Origin: an uncultured Eubacteriales bacterium
GTDB lineage: Bacteria > Bacillota > Clostridia > Oscillospirales > CAG-272
Reading direction: 5' to 3'
DNA length: 64,000 bases
Assembly (NCBI GenBank): GCA_934371135.1
Contig: CAKRNO010000005.1
Coordinates: 1 to 64,000 of the forward strand
Shown in pieces: positions 1-7,496 of the stretch. The notes below the pieces were generated by a model. The model did no database searches. It was not told the DNA's origin and saw only the letters and a program-made list of their open reading frames with translations. A program made the position numbers and the translations under genes. Within the stretch, counting starts at the first letter, position 1. Each line of letters starts with the position of its first letter.

Positions 1-545
1 AAATGCATTTTTGCAAGGCAAAAATGCGAGGGCGAACAAACGATTTCCCCGAAATAGTGAAAAGTTCGCTCCGGCCATCTCTCTCTTGCCTCGGCAACAC
101 AAGTTAAACAGGAGCTGGCGCACAAGCAGAAAGCAAAGGTATTTTCGCATCTGCGAAAATACATCAGGCAAACAAACGGTTTCTCCGATGAATGGCGAGG
201 TTTGCCGGAGCAACGCGCCCTGAAAAGGGTTTAATGGCAACCGATTTTGTTGTACAAAATAAAATGTACAGCATCACCGGTTGCCTTTTCTTTAAGGAGC
301 GACGGGGGAGCCGCCGATATTTTTTCGGTGAACGAATTTCGGCGTGCGACAAGCCGGAAAACCTTGTCCTCGGAGCAGCGGCGAAAGGCGGCGGGACGAG
401 GGCAAGGCTCACGTCGCGGGACAAAAGCTGCCCCGTTTTCGAGGGTTCTGCATCTTTCTGTGAAGTGTCCCGGCTACACAAGTCGGGCATTAGCTGGCGC
501 AGAGATAAGGGCGGACAATATGTTTTCACTTTTTTCAGTTTTTAT

Positions 546-650
546 TGTAGGGGCGACCAATGGTCGCCCTTGTTGCGCGAAAGGGATTTTCGGTTTACTT
601 TTGCTGTCCTTTTGACAAGGGGAGACGGGCGACCGATGGTCGCCCCTACA
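546..650. repeat. MITE-like element with terminal inverted repeats, copy 1
   Basis: The left end TGTAGGGGCGACC and the right end GGTCGCCCCTACA are inverted copies of each other. Each end also contains its own palindrome (551-569 and 628-646). The interior holds no gene. A second copy with a similar interior starts at 744. Confidence 0.7.
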
Positions 651-743
651 GGAATGGTGTTCATTTCTCTTATCTTAATTGTTTTGCGGAGTTATGGGTT
701 GTGCTCGCGCTTCGGGGGTCCGTGGCTCGACGCAACACGAATT

Positions 744-830
744 TGTAGGGGCGACCAGTGGTCGCCCGCGTTTCGCCGGAGGAATTTGTGCTTTTCTGTT
801 TATTGTCCTTTTTGACGGGGCAGCCGGACG
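744..830. repeat. MITE-like element, copy 2 (right end eroded)
   Basis: The left end TTTGTAGGGGCGACCAGTGG matches copy 1, and the interior shares a stretch around TGTCCTTTTTGAC. The right inverted end is not recognisable, so this copy looks truncated. The right boundary is approximate. Confidence 0.6.
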
Positions 831-912
831 GCGCCGGGTCTCGGCGGCAGTGTGGTATTTGTTCACATTTTTATGCTATACTGGTAATAATAAGGAAAAG
901 GAGACCCGGACG

Positions 913-1851
913 ATGGCAGAACGCAGTGTACAGGAGATCAACCGCGCGGTGGAGGAAGACCTCGCCGCGACCGTAGCGGAGGCGGAGGCGGAATACCGCG
1001 CGCATCTCGACGACCTGGCGGATAAGATCGTCCTGCGCGGCACGCGCGTCGTACTGCTGGCGGGGCCCAGCAGTTCCGGCAAGACGACGACGGCGAATAT
1101 GCTCGCCGACTGCCTGCGGCAGGGCGGGCACGCGGCGACGGTCATCTCGCTCGACGACTTCTATTATTCCAAGGATGATCCGCGCTACCCCCGCACCCCC
1201 GAGGGCACGCTGGACTATGAGACGCCGCACGCCCTGCGGCTGGATCTCATCCGGCAGACCATCCGCCGTATCCTGCGCGGAGAACCGGCACCTGTGCCGA
1301 AATTCGATTTCAAGATCGGGCGCCGTTGGGACAACGCCTCCGTCGTCGATATCCCTCGCGGCGGCTGTGCCATCATTGAGGGGCTCCACGCGCTGAACCC
1401 CCTCATGACGGAGGGGATCGATACCGGCGCCGTCGCGCGGGTGTTCGTGAGCGTGTCCACCAACATCAACGACGGCGAGCGGCGACTGCTCTCCGGCAGG
1501 AAGATCCGCTTCATCCGCCGCCTCACCCGGGACTACCTGTATCGCGCCTCCGGCGTGGACCGGACGCTGTCCCTCTGGCAGGGCGTGCTCGCCGGGGAGG
1601 ATCGCTATCTCTACCCGTTCAAGGACACCGCCGAATTTCGCTTTGACACCTTCCACCTCTATGAGCTCGGCGTCATGCGCCCCTTTGCCGAGCGCGTGCT
1701 CGCCGCCGATACGGTGACCCGTGACGACCTCTACCTGGACGCCATCCGAGAGGCGCTCACGAGCTTCACCGTCGTCCCGCTCGGCAGCGTCCCCGAGACC
1801 TCCCTCATCCGTGAGTTCGTCCCGGGCGGCATCTATGAGAGCCTCTATTGA
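913..1851 (+). CDS. uridine kinase family protein (P-loop NTPase)
   Basis: A 312-residue soluble kinase related to uridine/cytidine kinases and phosphoribulokinase, expected to phosphorylate a nucleoside in pyrimidine salvage. The Walker A motif GPSSSGKTTT is at residues 51-60, followed by the base-binding region SLDDFYYSKDDP. The family also occurs as the C-terminal half of TGS-domain nucleoside kinases. Here the TGS part is absent, and the protein is longer than classic Udk (about 210 residues), so the exact substrate is uncertain. The start is chosen at the ATG preceded by AAAAGGAGACCCGG; an extended -10 (TGCTATACT, 874-882) lies just upstream. It is a single gene ending at a bidirectional terminator. 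Confidence 0.88.
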   Translation: MAERSVQEINRAVEEDLAATVAEAEAEYRAHLDDLADKIVLRGTRVVLLAGPSSSGKTTTANMLADCLRQGGHAATVISLDDFYYSKDDPRYPRTPEGTLDYETPHALRLDLIRQTIRRILRGEPAPVPKFDFKIGRRWDNASVVDIPRGGCAIIEGLHALNPLMTEGIDTGAVARVFVSVSTNINDGERRLLSGRKIRFIRRLTRDYLYRASGVDRTLSLWQGVLAGEDRYLYPFKDTAEFRFDTFHLYELGVMRPFAERVLAADTVTRDDLYLDAIREALTSFTVVPLGSVPETSLIREFVPGGIYESLY

Positions 1852-1908
1852 CGCCCGGCAGGGCCCCCATCACAGCGAGGGTCCCGCCGTTGCCCCAAAA
1901 TAAAACCG

Positions 1909-1939
1909 CCCCCGGTCGTCGCGCGACCGGGGGTTTTTT
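1909..1939. terminator. bidirectional intrinsic terminator
   Basis: Ten-base stem CCCCCGGTCG / CGACCGGGGG followed by TTTTTT on the plus strand, with AAAA before it. It serves the kinase gene and the convergent permease gene. Confidence 0.9.
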
Positions 1940-1940
1940 G

Positions 1941-3161
1941 TTACAGGCAGCGCAGCTGCAGGGTACAGACACCGAAAAGAACGAGCAGGAACAGCAGATT
2001 GACCCAGGTGAAGCGCCAGAGATACCGCCCGGCGCCGCCGGGGTGCGCCCCGAGATAGGTACGCAGTGTGATGAGGCTTGCCATCGAGGAGATGAGCGTC
2101 CCTACCCCGCCGATGTTCACCCCGAGCAGGAGCGGCCGCCAGTCGGCGGCAAAGCCCGCGAGCAGGATCGCCGTCGGCACATTGGAGATGAGCTGACAGG
2201 ACAGGGTCGAGACCAGCAGTGCGTTACGGGAGAGGAGCGCCGAGAAAAACGCGCCGACCGCAGGGATACGCACCATGTTCCCCGAGAAAATGAAAAAACA
2301 GACAAAGGTCAGGAGCAGCGGATAATCCACGGCGAGGAACGCCCGCCGGTCGGCAAAGAGCAGTACCGCCACCACCGCCGCGAGTGCCACATAATACGGG
2401 AGCAGGCGGAACACGGAGAGGATCACGAGCAGAAACACCCCGAGATAGAGCGCGGTGCGCCACCGGGGCAGCGGCGCCGATGCCCGCTCCCGAACGCAGA
2501 TGGGCTCCCGCGGGAAAAAGACGAAGCACAGCACCGTGATGATCGCCACCGCGACGAGAAAGGGCAGCAACATCGTCAGCGTAAAAGCCCCCGTCGGAAT
2601 GTGAAAATAGCCGTACAGATACAGGTTCTGCGGGTTGCCGAACGGGGTCAGCATCCCGCCGAGATTGGCGGCGGCGTTCTGGAGGATGAACGCGAACGCC
2701 ATGTGCCGCTCCTGCCCCGTCGAGGTGAGGACATAGCAGGAAAGCGGCAGGAACGTGAGGAGCGCCATATCGTTCGCGATGAGCATGGAGCCGATAAAGG
2801 TGATGTAGGTGAGCGCGAGCATACAGGCGCGGAGTGACCCCGTCAGGGCAACGATTTTCTCCGCGAGCACCGTAAAGAACCGGATATGTCGCAGTGCCGC
2901 CACTACCGCGAGGGTCGAGAACAGGCAGGAGAGCGTCGGGAAATCCATATAGGTAAGGTACTGCCGGTCAGGCGGCACGAGGCAGGCCGTCACGATCGCC
3001 GCACAAAGTGCAACGAGCAGGACCACGTTGTGCCGCGCAAACCGCGCGGCAAGAGCGAGCACCCGTCGCGCGCCCCCCTGCCGCGGAGGTGCCGGCATCC
3101 TCGCTTCGGGCGCGCCGCCGACAACCGCATACTGCGCCGTGTCTGTCACTTTATCTGTCAT
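1941..3161 (-). CDS. ArsB/NhaD-type (ion transporter superfamily) permease
   Basis: A 406-residue integral membrane protein with about ten hydrophobic segments after a short charged cytoplasmic N-terminus. Repeated features such as FIGSMLIANDMALLTFLP, a GNPQNLYLY segment and the second-half QLISNVPTAILLAGF fit the two-fold repeat of the ArsB/NhaD/SLC13 ion transporter superfamily, in which conserved N-x-P or N-D motifs in re-entrant loops bind substrate. It may export arsenite or exchange Na+/H+ or dicarboxylates; no ArsR or ArsC neighbour supports arsenic specifically. The start ATG has GGAG six bases upstream. It lies directly downstream of tRNA-Leu on the same strand. Confidence 0.8.
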   Translation of the reverse strand: MTDKVTDTAQYAVVGGAPEARMPAPPRQGGARRVLALAARFARHNVVLLVALCAAIVTACLVPPDRQYLTYMDFPTLSCLFSTLAVVAALRHIRFFTVLAEKIVALTGSLRACMLALTYITFIGSMLIANDMALLTFLPLSCYVLTSTGQERHMAFAFILQNAAANLGGMLTPFGNPQNLYLYGYFHIPTGAFTLTMLLPFLVAVAIITVLCFVFFPREPICVRERASAPLPRWRTALYLGVFLLVILSVFRLLPYYVALAAVVAVLLFADRRAFLAVDYPLLLTFVCFFIFSGNMVRIPAVGAFFSALLSRNALLVSTLSCQLISNVPTAILLAGFAADWRPLLLGVNIGGVGTLISSMASLITLRTYLGAHPGGAGRYLWRFTWVNLLFLLVLFGVCTLQLRCL

Positions 3162-3195
3162 AGAAAACTCCGTATAAAAACAGGGCAAAGGAACA

Positions 3196-3218
3196 ACCCG
3201 CGCCACGGGGGCGCGGGT
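3196..3218 (-). terminator. hairpin downstream of tRNA-Leu
   Basis: Nine-base stem ACCCGCGCC / GGCGCGGGT with a five-base loop, followed on the minus strand by a short T-rich tract. It probably ends tRNA transcription before the permease gene. The T tract is weak. Confidence 0.5.
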
Positions 3219-3221
3219 CTC

Positions 3222-3310
3222 TGGTACCGATGACCGGGCTCGAACCGGTACGGGAGGTAAGTCCCATCGGATTTTAAGTCCGAGGCGTCTGCCAATTCCG
3301 CCACATCGGC
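3222..3310 (-). tRNA. tRNA-Leu (anticodon TAA)
   Basis: The minus strand begins GCCGATGTGGCGGAATTGGC, and the acceptor stem pairs with CATCGGT. The anticodon arm is TCGGA-CTTAAAA-TCCGA, giving TAA. It has a class II long variable arm, a T-arm containing GGTTCGAGCCC, and an encoded CCA. Length is 89 bases. Confidence 0.97.
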
Positions 3311-4093
3311 AGGTAACGCTAGCATTATAGCACGCGTGCCCGGAAATGTCAATGAATGTACAAAATGCGGCACGGCGCGGCTTGTAAAGTTCGCTTTCCT
3401 TTCTTCGCAGGGCATATCGCGCAGAGCTCCGGTGCCGGTCGGTTGCCGCCGGGAGGATCGGTCGTCGCCCAGCCGGGGATTTCGGAGGTCGTAATTCATA
3501 CGAAAATTTTATGCAGATCCGTGCGGTTTGTTTCGCCATAATGCTGCCGTCGGGCGTGTCTTCGGCGCTTGTCAAGTAGGAAAAATGATAGAAATACAAA
3601 AATTCCGTCGAGGAAAGTTTCTGACATTGCGAATTGTCAATTTGTCAGTAACTTTACCGCCAAATCGCGCCTGAAAATGCAAAAAAAGCAAAGATTTGTC
3701 GAATAATCGTCTCAAACAACAAGTTGCTGACAACGCTGTTTGTCAGTAAGTCAGTAACTCTCTGCGTTGTGCATTTTTCACAAACTTTTGGTTTTGACAT
3801 AAAAATGGCGTCAAATCTTCATTTTGCTTTCTATGCACATCGATTCCTGTCGTCTGTATTTCGTGTTCGTATTTTATACGAATATACGGTGGCAATTTTC
3901 GCAAGCGCTCTGCCCTTCGGTTCCCCGCCCCGCACCGGTGTCCTGCGATCTGCTCGGCTATCCCGCCTCCGCCCGCGGTGGTGCTCTCCCCATGCCGCTT
4001 TACATCCTGTTTTGCAGCGCTGTGTCGGTTGTAAAGTTAGCTTTCCTTAATTTATTGTATGTTTAAAACATCTCCTCCGTGTGCGTGTCCGCA
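3311..4093. other. gene-free interval with short repeats
   Basis: No frame has a start with a ribosome binding site or a recognisable product. The stretch is more AT-rich than its surroundings. TTGTCAGTAAC-like words occur at about 3640 and 3739, and GTTGACAA-type words lie between. A second word, TTGTAAAGTTCGCTTTCCTT, near 3383 recurs with one change near 4029. No known RNA class is recognisable. Confidence 0.5.
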
Positions 4094-4133
4094 TAAAAAG
4101 AACCGCACGATGTCCTTCCTGACATCGTGCGGT
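4094..4133 (-). terminator. intrinsic terminator of the hisS-mrnC operon
   Basis: Thirteen-base perfect stem ACCGCACGATGTC / GACATCGTGCGGT with a six-base loop, followed on the minus strand by TTCTTTTTA. Confidence 0.92.
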
Positions 4134-4153
4134 ATCTGATACTGTGTGCGGTC

Positions 4154-4603
4154 TTACCGGCAGGCTTCAAAGCCGGCGGTGAGCAGCTCCTGCAGGCGTT
4201 CTTCACAGCCGAGGTAGTCGAGCATCCCGAGCACGGCTTCGTACCCGGTCGCCGTGCGGTAGGTCTCACCGCTGACGTTCTTCGGACGGTTGATGTGCGA
4301 GAGGTTGAAGGCGCGGCGGAAGACGTCTGCCTCCCCCTCCGTCAACCGGTCACGCACCGCGAGGTACGCGCGCTCCTGCATCGGCGCGGTCACAAAGCGG
4401 AGTGCCTCCCGATTCAGCTCTTTTGCGTGCGGGATGCCCTGTCTGACAAGCTCGCGCCGGACAAAGCGTGTGTGCACCGCATCCCCGAGAAAAGCGAGGG
4501 CGGCGACCGACGGCAGCGCGCGCTGGCAGGGGACGGTCGCGCCCCCGGTGACGTCTGCCCCGTCCGGGACGGGCATCTCCGCGCCGTGCGGCGTGTCCGT
4601 CAT
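4154..4603 (-). CDS. mrnC: mini-ribonuclease III
   Basis: A 149-residue RNase III catalytic domain without the double-stranded RNA binding domain, as in Mini-III of Gram-positive bacteria, which matures 23S rRNA precursor ends. The signature ALAFLGDAVHTRFVRREL (about residues 36-53) carries the acidic metal-binding residue of the helix that dimerises, and the second acidic cluster lies in TGYEAVLGMLDYLG near the C-terminus. The alanine-rich first 28 residues are probably a disordered extension. The start overlaps the hisS stop by four bases (ATGA), so the two are translationally coupled. In other Firmicutes mrnC usually follows cysS, so the hisS partner is a local arrangement. Confidence 0.92.
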   Translation of the reverse strand: MTDTPHGAEMPVPDGADVTGGATVPCQRALPSVAALAFLGDAVHTRFVRRELVRQGIPHAKELNREALRFVTAPMQERAYLAVRDRLTEGEADVFRRAFNLSHINRPKNVSGETYRTATGYEAVLGMLDYLGCEERLQELLTAGFEACR

Positions 4604-5841
4604 TTCGTGAGTTCCTTTACGGTGACGCCCTCGGCGGTCACCTCGGCGATGGCGTCGAAGCCGTAGGCTTCACAACGTGCGATGAGCTTGCCGACCTTGC
4701 CGCTCTTTTCGATGAGGCTGACGTCTGCCTCGCCGCGCATTTCCTCTGCGGCGCGTGCGGCGGCGACCAGCTGGTCGGGATAGTACAGCATCGCGATGCG
4801 GCGGCGGGTCGTCGGCGGTGTGAAGCCGCGGTCGGTAAGGATGGCGCAGATGCGCTCAAACCCGATGGAGAACCCGACGGCGGGCACCTCCTCACCGAGG
4901 AATTTGCCGATGAGGTGGTCGTACCGACCGCCCCCGGCGATTGCGCCGCGGAACTCCTCGGAGCGCACCTCAAACACAGGGCCGGTATAGTACCCCTGCC
5001 CGCGGATGAGCGTGATGTCGAACACGAGCGGCACCGTGCCGTCGGTGATGGCGGCGACGCTGTCCATGATAAAGCGCAGGCGTTCCGCCGCGGCAGGGTC
5101 ATCCAGGTAGGAGGTCGCCTTTTCGAGAGAAACGGTACCGTCCGCCATGAGCGTGGCGATCCCCCCGACGACCTCGGGGGCGAGCCCCTTTTCGTTGAGC
5201 TCTGCCGTCACACCATCGAGCCCGATTTTGTCCAGCTTGTCAAGCGAGATACAGACGCTGTCGCGCATCTCGTCCGGTACGCCGATCCTGCGGAGCACGC
5301 CGGTCAGCAGCGTGCGGTCGTTGATATGAATGGTGAATTTGTCCATGCCGATCTTGCGCAGCGCCTTCGCCGTCGTGCAGATGAGGTCCACCTCGCAGGT
5401 GGGCGACGCAGAACCGAGGATGTCGATGTCGCACTGGACGAACTCGCGCAGTCTGCCCTTCTGCGGGCGCTCTGCGCGCCAGACGCGGTCGGTCTGGATG
5501 CATTTTGCCGGTGTAAACAGGTTTTGCCGGTTGCAGGCATAGTACCGGGAGAGCGGGAGCGTCAGATCATACCGCAGACCCATATCGGAGAGCGTTTTTT
5601 CGTCGCCGCTCCCGAGTGCCGCCGCGAGCTTCTCCCCGCGCTTGAGCACCTTGAAGATGAGGTTCAGGTTGTCCCCGCCCTCGCTTTTATCGATATTTTC
5701 GGCGTCCTCCAGCGCGGGGGTGCTGATGCGTTCATACCCCGCGGAGCGATAGACCCCGAGGATGGTCGTCTGTAAATAGTCGCGCAGGGCTACCTGCCGC
5801 GGCAGATAGTCGCACATACCCTTGAGAGGTTGGATTTTCAT
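4600..5841 (-). CDS. hisS: histidyl-tRNA synthetase
   Basis: A 413-residue class II aminoacyl-tRNA synthetase charging tRNA-His in the cytoplasm. Visible are the N-terminal motif PLKGMCDYLP, motif 2 with VWRAERPQKGRLREFVQCD, the histidine-binding stretch RGQGYYTGPVFEV, motif 3 AGGGRYDHLIGKF, and a C-terminal anticodon-binding domain. HisZ, the regulatory paralogue, is a possible alternative, but the intact histidine loops and anticodon domain favour HisS. The second ATG (5841) is preferred because GAGGTAACACC precedes it at good spacing; the upstream ATG at 5865 sits directly against its putative ribosome site. Confidence 0.9.
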   Translation of the reverse strand: MKIQPLKGMCDYLPRQVALRDYLQTTILGVYRSAGYERISTPALEDAENIDKSEGGDNLNLIFKVLKRGEKLAAALGSGDEKTLSDMGLRYDLTLPLSRYYACNRQNLFTPAKCIQTDRVWRAERPQKGRLREFVQCDIDILGSASPTCEVDLICTTAKALRKIGMDKFTIHINDRTLLTGVLRRIGVPDEMRDSVCISLDKLDKIGLDGVTAELNEKGLAPEVVGGIATLMADGTVSLEKATSYLDDPAAAERLRFIMDSVAAITDGTVPLVFDITLIRGQGYYTGPVFEVRSEEFRGAIAGGGRYDHLIGKFLGEEVPAVGFSIGFERICAILTDRGFTPPTTRRRIAMLYYPDQLVAAARAAEEMRGEADVSLIEKSGKVGKLIARCEAYGFDAIAEVTAEGVTVKELTK

Positions 5842-5901
5842 GGTGTTACCTCGCCCGTTTTTCATTCCCCTCCATTGTACCAGTCCGACCCCCTGTTGTC
5901 A

Positions 5902-5939
5902 AGAAAAACAGGCGGGCACCCGAAACGGTGCCCGCCTGT
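5902..5939 (-). terminator. intrinsic terminator
   Basis: Thirteen-base stem ACAGGCGGGCACC / GGTGCCCGCCTGT, loop CGAAAC, followed on the minus strand by TTTTCTT. It ends the ktrBA-associated transcription unit. Confidence 0.88.
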
Positions 5940-5995
5940 CCGGTCGTATTGTCATGCTGCCCGCCGAGGGGCGCCGCGCGCCCTTTTCCGGGGTG

Positions 5996-6463
5996 TCACA
6001 CGCGCGTGATGGTCACCGAGAACGCGGCGCTCTCTGCCGCGGCGCGCACGGACACGACCCCCGATAGCCCGGCGAGGGTAATGCGCTGGTTCTCTCCGAT
6101 CGGGATATCGCGGACGATGGCGTCCTGCGTAGAGACGTACAGCCGCAGGTTGCCGGCTGTTCGCGACGAGGTCACGGTGAGCGTATAGATGCTCTCCTCG
6201 TCGGCGGTAAAGGAATCCAGTACCTCGACCCCCGACATCTTTTCGACCGTAAAGGTCGTGATCCCCGCATCACGGTCGCCTGACCGTTTTGCCCCCTGCT
6301 TGATGACCTGGGGCATCGGATCCAGGAGATCCTCCTCGGTCAGGGTGACGAGAGACGCGTCCCCGTCTCCGTTTTCATCCCGTATCTGCAAAATGGACGC
6401 GTCACACGCACACAGGGCGGCGACTGCCAAAAGCAGTACCGCGCACAACAGCCGTTTTTTCAT
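5996..6463 (-). CDS. small predicted lipoprotein
   Basis: A 155-residue protein of unknown function. The N-terminus MKKRLLCAVLLLAVAALCAC is a lipoprotein-type signal, with the likely lipidated cysteine at residue 20. The mature part is acidic, then rich in beta-strand-like alternation (SIYTLTVTSSR, ITLAGLSGVVSVRAA), suggesting one small extracellular beta domain. The start is fixed by GGAAGGAAG five bases upstream. It is the last gene on the strand after ktrB, ktrA and a small zinc protein, but the 95-base gap before it leaves room for its own promoter. Confidence 0.75.
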   Translation of the reverse strand: MKKRLLCAVLLLAVAALCACDASILQIRDENGDGDASLVTLTEEDLLDPMPQVIKQGAKRSGDRDAGITTFTVEKMSGVEVLDSFTADEESIYTLTVTSSRTAGNLRLYVSTQDAIVRDIPIGENQRITLAGLSGVVSVRAAAESAAFSVTITRV

Positions 6464-6558
6464 CACGGACTTCCTTCCAAAACAAACAGAAATAAACGGA
6501 TCGTCGGCAGTGGCAGACCGGCGCGCCATCGCGGGGCACCGCCGCCGCAAATCAGGGC

Positions 6559-6810
6559 TTACGGATCCTGCCGCTTCGCGCAGACCGGGCACCGCCCGAG
6601 CGCGTCCAGGGGCAGCGGCTTATATACCTTTTTGAGCTCCGCGAGGATTACCCGATGCTCGTGATCGTCGGCGAAGCCCTCCTCCTCGATAGACGGCTTG
6701 TAGCCAGTGGCGCCGCACAGGACGCAGGTGCAGAGATAGTTTTTTGCTTTCGGGTTCCAGCTCTCTATGTAGTGAGAGTACCCGCGTTTTGTCATCTTGC
6801 TGTGAGACAT
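6559..6810 (-). CDS. small CxxC zinc-ribbon-like protein
   Basis: An 83-residue hypothetical protein. Two cysteine pairs, CTCVLC (about 28-33) and CPVC near the C-terminus, plus a DDHEH segment, suggest a small zinc-binding fold. A GGAGGAGCCGTT ribosome site precedes the ATG, so the gene is probably real. It lies 25 bases after ktrA on the same strand. I do not recognise the family. Confidence 0.65.
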   Translation of the reverse strand: MSHSKMTKRGYSHYIESWNPKAKNYLCTCVLCGATGYKPSIEEEGFADDHEHRVILAELKKVYKPLPLDALGRCPVCAKRQDP

Positions 6811-6835
6811 AACGGCTCCTCCGATCTCTGCGTTT

Positions 6836-7486
6836 TTATTTCAGCCTGGCAATCTTTGAGGTCTGGACAATGACCACCAGCCGCATATCCGACGTCATTT
6901 CCACCGTAGGATCGATGTTGATTTCCAGATGCCCGGCACTGCGGATTGCCACGACGTTGAGCGCGTACTTCTTGCGCAGATTGAGTTCCACCAGGGTTTT
7001 GCCGACCCATTCCGGCTTTACATCGATCTCGATGACGGATACGTCACTTGAGAGCTCCATCACATCCACGAAGCCGGAGCTCAAAAGGTTTTTGGCGAGG
7101 CGCGTCCCGGACTCCACCTCCGGGAGGATTACCTTGTCCGCGCCGACGGCGCTGAGAATCTTCCGGTGCATTTCGGAGGCGCATTTTGCCACCACGTTTC
7201 TCACACCGATCTCCTTACAGAGCATGACCGTCAGCACGCTTGCCTCCAGGTTTCCCGCCATTGCGACCACGACTGTGTCCATGTTCGCGACGCCGAGCTG
7301 CTTCAGGACCTCCCGGCTGGTCACATCCGCACATTTGCAGAGGGGTATATCGACGACGGCGGCGTTGACGATCGCCTCATCGGCATCGACCGCGAGCACG
7401 TCGGCTCCCCCCGCTACCAGCTCTTTTGCGACCGCGTATCCGTATCTTCCGAGCCCGAACACCGCATAGGAATGAGTGCCACTCAT
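6836..7486 (-). CDS. ktrA: KtrA-type potassium uptake regulatory subunit
   Basis: A 216-residue cytoplasmic RCK protein. The Rossmann dinucleotide-binding loop GLGRYG is at residues 11-16, an acidic residue ends the second strand (AVDAD), and the C-terminal RCK_C domain (about 135-216) binds c-di-AMP in characterised homologues. As a ring it gates the KtrB channel-like subunit. It starts 10 bases after ktrB with AAGGAGAAAAT before the ATG, giving a two-gene operon. Confidence 0.93.
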   Translation of the reverse strand: MSGTHSYAVFGLGRYGYAVAKELVAGGADVLAVDADEAIVNAAVVDIPLCKCADVTSREVLKQLGVANMDTVVVAMAGNLEASVLTVMLCKEIGVRNVVAKCASEMHRKILSAVGADKVILPEVESGTRLAKNLLSSGFVDVMELSSDVSVIEIDVKPEWVGKTLVELNLRKKYALNVVAIRSAGHLEINIDPTVEMTSDMRLVVIVQTSKIARLK

Positions 7487-7496
7487 ATTTTCTCCT

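Larger units (their letters stand above)
1..876. repeat. gene-free repeat-rich interval
   Basis: No coding frame here has a ribosome binding site or a recognisable protein. It holds three repeat classes: two tandem hairpin units (5-69 and 139-206), a unit at 323-400 that recurs twice near 53 kb, and two copies of a roughly 100-base element with ends based on GTAGGGGCGACC (546-650 and 744-about 830). A further hairpin pairs GGCAACCG (236-243) with CGGTTGCC (278-285) and is followed by a T-rich tract. Confidence 0.75.

Noticed and set aside
1848..2837. Long plus-strand open frame opposite the permease gene
   Set aside because: Arg/Glu/Gln-rich low-complexity product with no ribosome site; it is the antisense shadow of a membrane protein gene in GC-rich DNA.
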